64,000 bases of DNA, from contig NC_084474.1 in NCBI RefSeq assembly GCF_027409185.1, positions 94,951,505 through 95,015,504 on the forward strand. Reading direction: 5' to 3'. Position numbers and translations under genes: made by a program. Shown one piece after another: positions 34,901 to 46,593 of the stretch; within the stretch, counting starts at the first letter, position 1; each line of letters starts with the position of its first letter. Below the pieces are notes generated by a model that worked only from the letters and a program-made list of their open reading frames with translations, did not search any database and had not been told where the DNA came from. The DNA is from Cynocephalus volans. Taxonomy: Eukaryota; Chordata; Mammalia; Dermoptera; Cynocephalidae.

Positions 34901-37155
34901 ATGAAGGCTGTCCTCCTGACCCTGCTGGCCTCTGTCTTGGCCCTGCAGCCAGGTGAGTCTCCACCATCCAGGGGCAGGGCTGGGGGCAGGGTGAGTGAGG
35001 GAGGCCTGAAGGGGACCCACAGGGGCAAATGGGGGGTGGGCAGCAGCAGGAAGGAGGGGCTCCCGTCCAGGGCAGCTCTCCGCATGCCCAGGGTATGGTG
35101 ATTTGTTCCCTGCATCTCTCCCCTGAGGGGCGGGCTCGAAGGGGCAGCACAGGCTACTGTCCTTCGCTGCCAAGGGGCAGGGCCCCGCTCCTGCAGGGGC
35201 ACTCAGACAGATGGACAGATGGACAGAGAAGCTGACAAACAGCCAGGAGGCACAGAGCAAAAAGCCTTGATCTAAGAAGCACCCAGAGGGAAGGAGGGAA
35301 AAACAGAACAAGGGAGGGGGTCCTGAGAGCACCCGAGGGCCTACTCCGCTGGCCAAGCCCTGGTTTCTGCTGCCTCCAGCAAGAGTCCCTTGCGGGGCAG
35401 GGGTTGCTGCTCATGCTGCTCTGTTCTGGCTGGGTCCCTCTTGGCCGAGGGTCCCTGGGTCAGTCACTAAAGCTCTCACAAAGAGGGGATCACGCAAACT
35501 GCCCCAAAGGTCACTGGGGAACTAAACAGGGCAATGTTCTGGGGACATAAAGGGCGGGGTTGGGAGTGCATACTGAAGACAGGCCCTGGGGTCAGGGGAG
35601 TAACTTGGATCCCAGCTTTACTCTCATTTTGAGGGAGGAAATATAATCGTCATGACAACCCAGCAGCTGGACCCACCATCCCCAGAGAGAACAGAACCCC
35701 ACCCCGGGGCCCACCCGTGGCCACACGGTTCCCAGGAGGCCTGAGCAGGTCAGAGAGGCCAGGCTGAGCTTGGACAGGCTGCCGAGGGACAAAGCCAGTG
35801 GGCCTCAATGCCCAATGGCATGGGGAAGTCAGGAAAGGGTGTCATCTACCTCCGTGGTTCCTGGGGCCAGTCACCCCTTCCCTCTCAGGAGCAGGTGCTT
35901 TCTAACAAAGCATTAAAACCCTAAGCGGTATGCTGGGGTGCAGAGGGCAGACTTTAGGTGCCAGGACGGGAAGGGTGCAGAGAAGCTTTTCCTGGGTGGA
36001 CTTCCCGTGAAGGGGTGCCCTGCCCCTTGGCATGCTCCCGTCCTCTCCACGCTCCCTCTGGCCAAGGAGCAAGTGAGGCTGGTGGGCCTCCTGCTGGCAG
36101 CTCCCTGCCCACGGGAGGGTGGGCTGGGCAGCCTCTGAGCCCCGATCCCCCCTCCCCACAGGCGCGGCCCTGCAGTGCTACTCCTGCAAGACCCAGGTGA
36201 GCAACACGCACTGCCGGCACGTGCAGAACTGCACCCAGAACGAGACCCAGTGCTGGACCGAGCGCATCCGTGAGTGCCCGCTGCCCCCGCGCCACCCTCC
36301 CCCACTGGAAGAGATGAGACACCCCAGGTGTAGGCCTCTGCCACTGAGCTGGCCATGCTTCTGCCCCTCTGCCCACTAGTCCACTCATCCACACCTACGC
36401 ATTCCGCTTTCCAACCACCACCCTCCACCGCCTCTACCTCCGTGTCCCCCACCCGTCACCCATCAGACATGCCCTATCCCCCCACCTCTACCCTCCTCCA
36501 TCCATCCATCCATCTGTCCGCCCATCCCTGAAATTTACTCACTCATTAGTCATTTCTGGTGCTCAGCAGGAGGGCCAGCTGCCCTGGGCATTTGCACGTA
36601 AGAGACACCGGGTCCCTGCCCTCACACTGCCCTTGTTTTGAGGCCAGCCAGGGTCACTCTAGAGCTGTCGAGTGGGCACAGGAGGGGGCCTGGGGCATGG
36701 CCAGGTGGGTGGGCATCTGGACCTGGCCCTAGCCCAGCGGACCCCATGCCCCACCAGGTGCTATTGGCTTCCTGACCATCATCAGCAAGGGCTGCAGCTC
36801 GCACTGCGTGGAAGACTGGCAGGACTACTACCTGGGCAAGAAGAACATCACGTGCTGCTCCACGGACCTGTGCAACGCCAGCGGGGCGCATGCCCTGCAG
36901 CCAGCCATAGCCACCCTCGTGCTGCTCGTCGCACTTGGTGGCCTGCTGCTTTGGGGCCCAGATCAGTTGTCGCCTCCAGGAGGGCCCCGCTGCCGCCCAA
37001 ACCAGGCAATGGTGCCCAGGTCCCTGGACCACTCCTCACACGCCCGGCCCAGATGGGGTCCCTCCTGGTCCCTGAGGGTGTGTCCTAATACAGGTCTGGC
37101 CATGCTGCACTGCCCATATGGTCCTCCCCTGGCTCCCTCAAGAAGTCCTGTCTAG
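34901..37155 (+). CDS. PSCA: Prostate stem cell antigen, three coding exons, extended C-terminus
   Basis: Exons 34901-34952, 36162-36269 and 36758-37155 have GT/AG junctions (AG|GTGAGT, CACAG|GC, CC|GTGAGT, CCAG|GT) and join in phase. PSCA is a small LY6/uPAR-fold surface glycoprotein, normally GPI-anchored. Residues 1-20 are a signal peptide; the three-finger domain starts at C23 (LQCYSC) and ends with CCSTDLCN (86-93). Sequons are N40CT, N44ET, N83IT and N93AS. The hydrophobic GPI signal is about 104-119. The family normally ends directly after this tail (...WGPGQL in human). Here that stop is replaced by TCG at 36970-36972, and the frame continues 61 residues to TAG at 37153-37155, total 185 residues against about 123. 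The extension is polar and proline-rich, and would be expected to hinder GPI attachment. The start at 34901 is the only suitable ATG, since the downstream Met used by some human alleles is absent. Confidence 0.93.
36500..36535 (+). repeat. CCAT tetranucleotide microsatellite
   Basis: CCATCCATCCATCCATC occurs within PSCA intron 2, extended on both sides by pyrimidine-rich variants. Confidence 0.75.
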
Positions 37156-37450
37156 CTCCTGCGTGCCTGGAAGGCTGGGCTCTAGTGACACGGAACAGCT
37201 TGCAGACTGACCCTTCAACACCCAGGCCTCAAGCTGCTGCTGTTTCCACCGCCCAATATTCAGACCCAGCCCTAACCCTCTGCTCAGGCATCTCTTCCTC
37301 CAGGAAGCCTTCCCTCCCCGCCCCTCCATGAGCTGAGCCAGATGTGGTCCCTGATGCCCCCATTCCCAGCAGGGGCAAGCCCTCAGGGGGGCCCAGCCCC
37401 CGTGCTCATGGGGGTCCCTTAGCAGCAGCCTCAGCATATAGTAGGCCTTT

Positions 37451-37456
37451 AATAAA
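37451..37456 (+). terminator. PSCA: Probable PSCA poly(A) signal (AATAAA)
   Basis: AATAAA lies about 300 bases beyond the shifted PSCA stop and about 480 beyond the ancestral stop position, a reasonable 3' UTR for this small gene. No cleavage site was verified. Confidence 0.5.
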
Positions 37457-37654
37457 TGCCCATTGGGTAAGCTGGAGAGGGCCTCTGTCCTCGCATGCCA
37501 CTGGGTCCAGGTCGGGGTCGGGGCCCAGGGCTGTGGCTGTGGCTGTGGACGTGCCCTTGACTACGTGGGCTGGAGCTCTGGCCTCAGCAGGAGCAAATGT
37601 AGGGCACCTGGAAGGGAAAACGTCCTCACAGAAGGAGGATTGGCCTCCCCCAGG

Positions 37655-37750
37655 ACTCCCAGAACTTGCTGTGCAGCCTTGAGCACATTACCGAACCTCT
37701 CTGAGCCTTAGGTGCTCATCTGTGACCACCGCTGCTATGAGGATGAGCTC
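37655..37750 (+). repeat. MIR SINE fragment
   Basis: GCAGCCTTGAGCACATTACC followed by CTCTCTGAGCCTTAG and CTCATCTGTGACC is a clear MIR core. Confidence 0.8.
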
Positions 37751-38149
37751 AGAAGATTCACAGGAAAGGGAGGGTTCGGGTGGTAGGGGCTGCTGCCATC
37801 TGAGCTCCCCACCCCTCCCTTCAGCTTGATGTAGCCCCTCTACTTTTCAAAAATGATTTGTTTGTTGCAAGAGCTACATGCCCACAGTAAAACATTCAAC
37901 TGCCATGAAAGGGTCCCCAGTGACAGGCCAGCCTCCCCTCACCCCAACCCCTCTCCAGGGTGCCCCATCACACCTCCTGGGGCTCCTTCTGGGGCAATTC
38001 TATGCCCATGTCAGCATCCTGTGCATGTGGAGCTCAGGGGCCTACGGGAGCGTGCTGCCCACCTTACTTCTCTCATTCCTGGAAAAGCCCTTCTGACAAC
38101 AGCCTGCCTCACCGCTCTAGGCTAGGGGGACTTCCAAGAGCTTTGGGGA

Positions 38150-38275
38150 GGGGCACAGAGGCTCTTTCAGAGAGGACACAGAGGCTCAGAGAAGGGAAGG
38201 GGCCTGTTGTAGCCCACATCATGTACTGATCCAGGATTAGAACCCAGGCCCTGAAGCTCTGGGTGGCTGTGGGCA
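38150..38275 (-). repeat. MIR SINE fragment
   Basis: ACAGAGGCTCAGAGAAGGGA followed by CCAGGATTAGAACCCAGGC is a MIR core read on the minus strand. Confidence 0.65.
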
Positions 38276-38279
38276 TACA

Positions 38280-41200
38280 TCAGAGGGCAGGGGGTGTGCT
38301 GAGAACGAGCCAGGCCAGGAGCTCTTGGGATCTCAACCAAGCCAGCAGCCCACATGTGTGTGAACAGGGTGGCCCAAGTTGGTGATGTCAGGAGGGTAGA
38401 GCTTCCCCAGGCTGGTATCTGATTGGCCTCAAGCGCTGCGGCCCCTTCCCCTCCTCACCTCCAGGGCTGGCCCAGCCTGTGGGGCTGCCACAGGGGAGCT
38501 CTGGGCTCCAGCTTCCTCCACGCCTGCCCCCTCTGGGGCCCAAGGCACATTCAGCACACAAACCTGGCTTGGCCCAGCACCCAGGTCCAGGGCTCAAGGC
38601 TGGGTTTTTGTTTGGGGGAAGGGTGCTGCAGACCTGGGGACCCCCGGGCAGGACTTTGGACCGACCCATCAGAGCTCTGGGCAGGACCTGGGCCCTGAGG
38701 CTAGAGTGTGGGCCAACAGTGGCCAGAGGACTGGTGGGTGCTCAGGACCGTGCTTCTGGTAGCGCTGTGTCTCCCGGAGCTGCCGGCCCAGGCTTGCTGA
38801 CCTGCCCCGGTGAGCCTCTAGAACCCTGGCTGTGGCTGCTGGTGCCCGCCTCCCTCCATGCAGCACATAGTTATGTTCCAAGTGCTGTTCCGGGCACTCT
38901 ATATACACCGATCACCCAGGCCTCCTGGACACCCTACAGCCATCCCAGTTCACAGAGCCTACAGGATAGTGGAATCAGATGAACAGGATAAATATATATA
39001 ATGTGTAGCTTGTTAGTGATAAGAACTTGCGGAAAAAATAAAGCAAGGCGACCTGGAAGTCCAGAGGGGAATCAGGGGGTCAGGAGAATGGCCGTCTTCA
39101 CTGAGCAAGACTCAGAGCCCACGAAGGTGCCCACGCATCAGCTGCACCACAGTGAGAGAGGGTGCTTCTCCCTGGGACTGAGGTTCAGAGACCCAAGGCA
39201 ATGTGTCCCATGGCTGGAGCCCACTGGGGTCCTGCAGGCTGGGGGTGCCTGGGGCAGAGCAGGCAGTGTCCCCACATGCTTCCCCGGGACGTCCTTGCAT
39301 TTGAATTACTTGGGCCAGGATGACAGAGGGAGGGCAGGCAGGCCCTGACAGGTGGGAGGCCTGGCCGGGTTCTCCATGCCAGGGCCAAGTCTGTGACCCA
39401 GGCCTCCTTTGACCTCCTGAGTCATCCCCAAGGTCACAAAGCCTCCAAGCTGAGGACCTAAGAGATTGGCCAGCCCTGTCCCCTCCCTCATCCCACAACA
39501 GAGGGGCAGGGCCTGCTCCAGCCACACAGAACATCAAGGACAGATGTCCTCCCTGCCCTGCTGCCTCCTTGCAGGACAGGGCTGCTGGGGACTCCACCTC
39601 ACCAAGGGTGGGGACCAGCCAGGGGACGCCACCTGCGGAAACAGCTCAGGTCCCGACCCTGGTACGCCGGGTTCCAGAGGTCCTCTACTTGCCCAGGGAC
39701 CCTCAGCCGACCCTCTCTTCCCACATCATCTCATCTTTAGAAACTACAGGAAGGCGAGAAAGAAAAAGAAAGGCCAGAACCCACATCCCCAAGCCCTAGG
39801 ATAATGTCTGTCAACATTTTGCTAGCTTTTGTAATGCAAATATCTGCAGACACACACTCTGGATGCACACCTCTGGACCATGATGCACACTCTCTTTGGT
39901 AAACTGTTTTTTTGACTTGTGATCTTTCCATATAAAGAAATAGAGACCCCCGTCGTCATAACTGATGGCTGTGATGTGCTCTTGGAAGGATGGATGTTTT
40001 TAATGTTTAAGATGCCATCTCCTGAACCTTTACCATGTGAGAGACACTGGGCTGATCCTTCTGCATCCATAATAATAATAACAGGTGGTAACAGTAGCAA
40101 ATGTTGATGCGGCACTAGCCACCTTCCCAGCACTGAGCTATGGACTTTCCACGTGGTCATTCATCCCTCACTACGACACTATGAGGTAAGGCTGTACAGA
40201 GAAGGAAACTGGGGCACAGAGAGGTGAAGTCAGTTGCCCAGGGTCACAGTTAATTGGTAAAAGGTGAGGCTGGAGATTCCCACCCAGGTTGCAACAGGCT
40301 CAGAGAAGTGAAGGAACTGACCCAAGGTCACACAGCTGCTCCTAGCCACCCTCTGCTGAGTGCCCATCCATGCCAAACCAGGCCTCAAGGGGTATCATGG
40401 AGTGGACACCTCCAGCCCTGGCCCTGGCTCTTGGCCCCACACCCAGCCCTGAGCTGGGGTTGGTAGGATGCTGTCCTTTGCCTGAGGACTCCGGCTTAGC
40501 TGGAACATGAGTCCCCAGACCTGTTGTCCAGCCCCTCAAGGGCTGGGATCAATGGGCTCCCCGTAGGTCAGTAACTAGTCCATCTCCCTAGGAAGGTCCC
40601 CACCCCGAAGCACTCAGGCACCTCTGGAGCTCCCTGCCCACTCAGCTGCCTGACAGCACTGGGTGGACCGTCACAATGGGTCGCCTCCTCGTCCTGATCA
40701 TCACCTGCCTGGGGCCCCCCTTCTGAAAGGATGTGGGGGGGTGTAGAGAGGAAGGGCTGCTAGAGTGGGGCGGGTCAGTTCCCTCAGGGGTGACATGATC
40801 AGACCCTCTAGCTGCTGCAAGGGCCGAGGGTGGGTAGGAGGTGGGGGAGGGGGACAGTCTGGAGAGTCCATCTTTCTCCATCCCCTTCCCATCTCCCACT
40901 TTCCCTGCCTCTTCCTCCATGTATGCCTCCCCCAGCCCCCAATCTCTCCCTGGCTTCCCTCTTGCCGGCTCCCAAACCCCTCCCTGGGGTGGGATCATGC
41001 AAGGTGTAGCTCCCCTCCTACCTCTCCTCAGCCAAGCCACAGTGGACCTGGCTATAGCAAGGAGTCAAGCTAGACAGGAAGGAGTTCTGGAGCTCAGAGT
41101 GGGGGAGTCATCCTGGGAGACACCCCAAGGACCCCCTTCATGAACCTGGTAAACCCTGGCTCTGTTGCTCTGCTACACGTACTCCTGGTCCAGAGACGTG

Positions 41201-41450
41201 GCCTGCTGCCTGATGTCACACCCTGCCCAGGGGCACAGGGCCTGCCTCACCTCGGTGGACTCTGGGAAGGACACCTGCTCCCAGCCCTGGCCGGAGCAGA
41301 CACACACCCAGAAAAGAGCCCCGGGGGTGGGTAACACCTCCCGGAACAATCAGCTCAGCCTCTCCCAGAGTGCATCTGGGGAAACTGAGGCACCGCAGGG
41401 TTCCGCTCCTGAGCTATGGCAGAGCTCCCACCCGTTAGGGCGACTGCCCC
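38280..41450. other. PSCA-THEM6 intergenic sequence, no gene recognised
   Basis: Human has LY6K in this interval. I searched all frames for the paired-cysteine spacing of a LY6 domain with a CC..D.CN-type end and found none that could be spliced into a plausible gene. Only MIR/L2-like fragments and short overlapping open frames are present. Confidence 0.45.
40010..40345 (-). repeat. MIR/L2-type ancient repeats
   Basis: Two successive blocks show the reverse MIR signature: GGAAACTGGGGCACAGAGAG with GTTGCCCAGGGTCACAG (about 40205-40250), and GGCTCAGAGAAGTG with CCAAGGTCACACAGCTG (about 40297-40338). The upstream part (ACCATGTGAGAGACACTGG) resembles the 5' part of the same class of repeats. Confidence 0.7.
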
Positions 41451-41499
41451 CTTGTCATGGGCCTGAGGCTCATGGGCCGGCCTCCCAGCTGGGAAGGAA

Positions 41500-42300
41500 G
41501 GCACAGGGACCTGAGCAGCTCGCCCGGCGGGAGGGGCAGGGCGGGGCCGGGCTGGGTCCTCCGCCCGCTGCGTTCCGCGAGCGGCACCCTGAGCCCGCGC
41601 GCCCCCTGGGCGTCGGCCCGGATCAGGCAGTGGCCACCAGAACTTAGGTCGTGGGCCGGCTTCTGGCGGTGACGCCCGGCGCTACCCGCACACCCGGGAA
41701 GCCTTGAGGAACCAAGGGGCCCAGGAGTACCCCGCCCTGAAGCGCCTCCCCCGCAACGGGGCGGGCTCCAGGTCCGGTGCCCAGGAGTCCTCACCGACCG
41801 GCTCCTTGCAGTCCCCCCATACACTGCCGGTGGCCCACCCCCAGATGCCCGTGTCCATTGTGTGGGACCGATGAGGCACGGTGGGGGCGGGGAAAGCGCG
41901 GGTCCCTCCGCATTCGCCGGTGTTGGACTCCACCGAGTGCCAGGCATGGCGCTGGCCCTGGGATGCCGCGATCAACGGGGCAGACCGTGTCCTGGCCTCC
42001 CGGCCTCGGGGTCCAGCGGGGAGACAGGCATTTCCTGCTTGTCATCGCACCTGCGCGAGACTGCGGCAAGGTCAGTGCGCCCTGCAGCAGAGTTTCCCGG
42101 TGCCAGTTCCCTGGAGATATTGCTTGAGTGTGGGGGTGGGCAGCCTGGGTAACAAGAGCGCAGAATGACGCAGGGTGGCGGAGGCAGAGGAAGCCGGGGG
42201 GGGGGGGGGGGGGATGCGGGCCCTTCCCCTGGCGGGATGGGACATAGTGGGCAAAGTGGGTGAGCGGGAGGGAGGCTGCCCTCTCTGAGAAGTGGCCAAG
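41500..42300. promoter_or_regulatory. CpG-rich island without an assigned gene
   Basis: CG-dense sequence (for example GGCGGGGCCGGGC and CCGCAACGGGGCGGGC) ends at a run of G (about 42196-42214) and lies 1.5-2.3 kb upstream of THEM6. It could be a distal THEM6 promoter or the remains of a LY6K-associated island. No exon was found. Confidence 0.35.
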
Positions 42301-43199
42301 GGGCTCATGTGCTCAGAATATTCATCCTCAGGAGCCGCTGCCCTCCTGGGGCTCAGATCCGAGCCAGGATGGGGCGGGGGGGGGGGGCACTACAGGGATA
42401 AGTGTAAGCAGGGCGTGGGGAAGGCCCTTCTTATGGCCAGGACTTCCTAGGGCAGCTGCAGCTGCCCTGACAAGCGACGAGCTCCCCGTCCCCGGGGGCA
42501 TCAAGCAGGTGCACGGACCCAGGAAAACCCAGATCTCACCCTGCAGGTGTTGGCCCCAGAAGCACAGCTGGAAAAGCAAAGAACTCAGCCTCTGCCCTTC
42601 ACGGTGACCAAGGCAGGCGCGGCTGCCCGGCCCCAGCTGGGACTGAGGAGCGGGCTGCCCAAGCCGTCTGGTGGCGGTGCCCCAGGGCGCCCCTCTGAGG
42701 ACAGTCAGGGACCCTGCAACCCGAGCCCAGGCGCAGCGCGTGCGGGGCTGCCGGATGCGTTCTCAGAGCCTCTCGGACCGCAGCGTGACGCGGGAGCTCA
42801 TCAGGCCCAGCGACTCCTGGACCCCAACGCAGGCCTAAGAAGGCAGCATCGCGAGTTACTGGTGAAAGGTGTCATCTGAGAGCGCTGGGGGCCGGCGGGG
42901 AGCGCTGGCCGGGCCTCCTCGGGCCGCCTTCCCTCCCCAGCCTAGCGGGGAAGAGGGACGTGACGAGCGCGTGCGACAGCCCGCTGAGCCAGCGTCCCAA
43001 GTGTCCAAGGCAAGATACCTCTGAACACGGTGCTGAGTCATTTCCACTTACCCCGTCCCTCCCCCTCTATCCAGGACGTTATTTGCTCCGGCTGCAAAAG
43101 GGGCGAAGGGTGGGAATGCTCGAGAATGAGCTTGGGGTTATCAGGATCTTGGGGAGGAGGCGTGTGAGTGATGAGACTAAATGCTGGGACTGAAAATGC

Positions 43200-43842
43200 G
43201 CATCCAGGCCGTATCATGACTCTCCCCGAACCTCCGCGAACGCCCTCGCCCTGCGGGGCTGGGGAGGTCCTGGAGCAGTTCTGCAGCCTGAGGGTCGGTT
43301 CCGGCAGTCTCGCAGCAGTGCCGCTGGGGAGCAGGCTGTGTCCCAGTTTCCTTGCAAGGTCCCGCAGACTGAGCCAGGGAACTGCTGGCTCCTTTAGCTC
43401 TGCTCAGAGAGCCGAATGTCCCCTGCCGGCCAGCGTCTTCAGGTGCGAGCGGGACACGCTCGCGGGGCCTGCGCGCCTGGCGAGGGTCGGGACTGCGCAG
43501 ACGCCCCCGACGCCCTCGCGCCTGCAGCGCCCGGCGCGGCCGCCTGATGCCGCTGTGGCGCTCTGCGCACCGCCCCTCCCGGGGAAAGCCGAAGCTGCGC
43601 GGGCGGGGGGGGGGGAGGAACGGACCACTGAGGACGCGGGGGGGGGCCTGGGAGCTGCGCCTGGACTCGGCCCGCGGCGCCCGCAGCCTCCGGCGCGCCT
43701 CCCCCTCAGCCGGCCTGGCGAGGTGGTTCGCTCCGGCCGCGCCGCGCTCGCAGGTTCCCCGCCGGCCGGCAGGGAGGCGGGCGTCGGCGCAGCGGCATCT
43801 GCCGGCTAGAGCGCAGCGGACCTCGCTGCCGCCGCTGCCACG
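43200..43842 (+). promoter_or_regulatory. THEM6: CpG island, THEM6 promoter and 5' UTR
   Basis: CG density rises from about 43.2 kb and continues through the first THEM6 exon. There is no TATA box; GC boxes such as GGGCGGG are present near 43600. A CpG-island promoter fits broad expression. The transcription start is not placed. Confidence 0.65.
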
Positions 43843-46593
43843 ATGCTGGGGCTCCTGGTGGCGTTGCTGGCCCTGGCGCTCGCCTTCTTCGCGCTGCTGG
43901 ACGGCTGGTACCTGGTGCGCGTGCCGTGCGCCGTGCTGCGCGCGCGCCTGCTGCAGCCGCGCGTCCGCGACCTGCTGGCCGAGCAGAGCTTCCCGGGCCG
44001 CGTGCTGCCCTCGGACTTGGACCTGCTGCTGCACATGAACAACGCGCGCTACCTGCGTGAGGCCGACGTGGCGCGCGCCGCGCACCTGACCCGCTGCGGG
44101 GTGCTCGGGGCGCTGCGCGAGTTGGGGGCGCGCGCCGTGCTGGCCGCCTCGTGCGCGCGCTACCGCCGCTCGCTGCGCCTGTTGGAGCCCTTCGAGGTGC
44201 GCACCCGCCTGCTGGGCTGGGACGACCGCGCCTTCTACCTGGAGGCGCGCTTCGTTAGCCTGCGCGACGGCTTCGTGTGCGCGCTGCTGCGCTCCCGGCA
44301 GCACGTGCTGGGCACCTCGCCCGACCGCGTGGTGCAGCACCTGTGCAAGCGCAGGGTGAGCGGCCCCGCCCCCGCCCCGTGCCCGGTCCCCGGACCCCTC
44401 CCCCTGGGGGAGTCCTTTCGCCTCTTTGGAGGGGCCCTGTCCCGCCTCCTGCCGCTCCCGCCCTTAACTCTGGACCCAGAGTCTCTCCTTCACTGACGCC
44501 CTTATTGGGGGTCCCAGGATCCCTGAATCAACTCTTTACAGACGGGTTTAGCGTGGTCCCTTCCCCTCTTCCAAAACAGAGCAGCCAGCCCAGGCCTCTC
44601 CCACGAGTGGAGGTCCTGTTGCTGCTGTGTGGCCTGTAGTGCGGGGCCACACTGGTCCTTGGTTCTGAACATAGGATGGAAGGCCCGGGCAATCGGAGGA
44701 GGGTCCTGGGAGCTCCTGAGTACCCAGGACCTCCTTTCACAGCTTTGAGTCCTGGTCACCTGAGTTTGAGGTTAGGACTGAGCCTGAGTTACCAGGTAGA
44801 GAGAGGACGGCCACGCGGCTGCCTGGGGCTCAAGGCCCGTCCCCAGGGCCTGCTCCTCCCAGCACAGAGCTTGCTACTGCAGCGTGGCAACCGGGCCCTG
44901 GGGACAGCCAGGGCTGTGCTGGTGGCTAGGAGGCCCCTTCGTGGGCAGGTTCCTAAAGCCTCCCTGCAGGCAGCCAGTGCCTGCCCCGCCCCTGGTGTGC
45001 CCTCAGGGGGGTCGCTGCGCTCTGGCCTCAGATAGGCACCTCCGGAGTAGAGAAAGGTCTCACCACAGTCGTGAGGGGACGTACCAGGGCTGGGGAGACT
45101 GAGGCTCAGAGAGGCGATGGCAACGGCCCCAACCTGTGCAGCGGGCCACAGGCACAGCTCCCCAGCGTTCTATCTTTGTTGAGTCAGGAAAGCTCCCAAG
45201 GGCCTGGGTCTCCTTCTGTCCCTTCATGTGTCAGGAGACCAGGAGAGGGCAGCCACCATGGCACTAAGCCAATGGGCTGAGAGTGGGGGCTTGGAGGTGG
45301 AGAAGAGGGGGAGTCCAGAAGCTTTTCTGTGAGGGAGGGCGTGATGTGGTCAAGTGTGGGCTGGTAGTGAGATCCCCGTGAGGTGAGGGGCCAGGACCAC
45401 GGCACAGCTAGGACGGTGTTGATGAGGTGGGACTTACAGCTGAGGATGCCCAGCATGGTCAGAGGGCCAGGAGTATCCAGGAGTCACCTGTGTTTCTAGC
45501 CTGATGCACTGGGTGGGGAAGGTCCCAGGCCAAGTTCCGGATGTGTTTGGGGGCAAGCTGACTCAGGATCCAGGGGTCCTGAATGCTGAGAGGCTGGCCT
45601 GGGACACCGTGGCCTGGCAGGGAGAGCTTGTCTAGAGCCAAGCCCTGGGTCTGGCCATTGAAATTGCGCAGGTAAGGAGTGGTCCTGAGAGCCTGAGCGC
45701 GACATCAGGGCAGAGCCAGGCCCACCTGTGCCTGGACTTGCTGTGGGAGCGGCCAGTTCCCCCGCCTTGCTCCCGCCCCATCCACAGGCCCTGGCTCTAT
45801 GCTCCTCTGTGGCCGCTCTCCCTGAGGTGGGGTGGGCCTTTGCCTGGCCTCTCCCCTCTTCCTGGGCCTGTCTGCAAGGCCCCGCTCCCCTCGGACCTGG
45901 CCCAGAATCCTGTTCCCATCACATGAGTGTGGCTGCATGTGCAGTGGGGACAGTTGGGAATGGAGTGGTCAGGCCCAGAGCTTACCTGGGAGGTCAGGTC
46001 CAGTCCTGTTGGTACACGTGAGGAAGAGCAGGGCTCTCAGCAGGCCCCCATCCAGTGCTTTCCTGGGAGAGCAGCTCCCATGGTCTCTGCCCCTGCATAC
46101 TGCTGCGACTTCCTGAGGCCTCTGGCTCTTCTGAGCCTCTTGTCAGCCCTCTCCAACCTGCCAGCCACAGAGGCTGGTGCCTGGGGGACACAGGGTGTTC
46201 CAGCATGGCATTGCCGGGAAGACAGGCCTGGCCTGGTGTGGAGACAGTTACAGAAAACGAAGTACAAGCACAGGGGGCTTGAGAGGTGCCTGGCGCAGCT
46301 AGGCGGGCATCAGGAGGAGCTACTGGAAGGTCCCTGGGGCTGGGGACCAGATTCCAGGCAGAGGGAACAGCGTGGGCAGGGCCCAGAGGTAGGAAGGCAT
46401 CAATTTGGCTGGATCGCCCCTTCCTGTGCCCTTGTGGGGAGTGGCCTCACGGGCGCCTCACCCTCCTGTCCCCTCACAGGTGGAGCCCCCCGAGCTGCCG
46501 GAAGACCTACGGCACTGGATCACCTACAACGAGGCCAGCAGCCAGCTGCTCCGTGCTGAGAGTGGGCTCAGTGATGTCGTCAAAGACCAGTGA
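43843..46593 (+). CDS. THEM6: Thioesterase superfamily member 6, two coding exons
   Basis: Exon 1 is 43843-44355 (donor AGG|GTGAGC) and exon 2 is 46480-46593 (acceptor CACAG|GTGG). Together they encode 208 residues, the usual THEM6 length, ending VVKDQ. Residues 1-25 are a hydrophobic leader ([20 protein letters not shown]), consistent with an ER-directed signal or anchor. A 4HBT hotdog-fold region follows, with [12 protein letters not shown] at 64-75, the position of the conserved substrate-site strand in this superfamily. Hotdog proteins usually hydrolyse acyl-thioesters; enzymatic activity of THEM6 is not established from sequence, and it has been associated with the ER and with lipid homeostasis in tumour cells. 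Exon 1 is extremely GC-rich. No frameshift or stop is present and the reading frame appears functional. Confidence 0.96.

Noticed and set aside
34867-34956. ATG with good context just upstream of PSCA, as an upstream open frame
   Set aside because: It lies only 12 bases from the start of the TATA box, so it should be outside the transcript.
41165-41340. Cysteine-containing frame between PSCA and THEM6 as a LY6K exon
   Set aside because: Cysteine spacing does not fit a LY6 domain, there is no CC..D.CN end, and the splice sites do not lead to a second exon.
43177-44340. 387-residue antisense open frame over THEM6 exon 1
   Set aside because: It is a shadow of the GC-rich THEM6 exon and its island; Gln/Ala/Arg-rich with no recognisable family.
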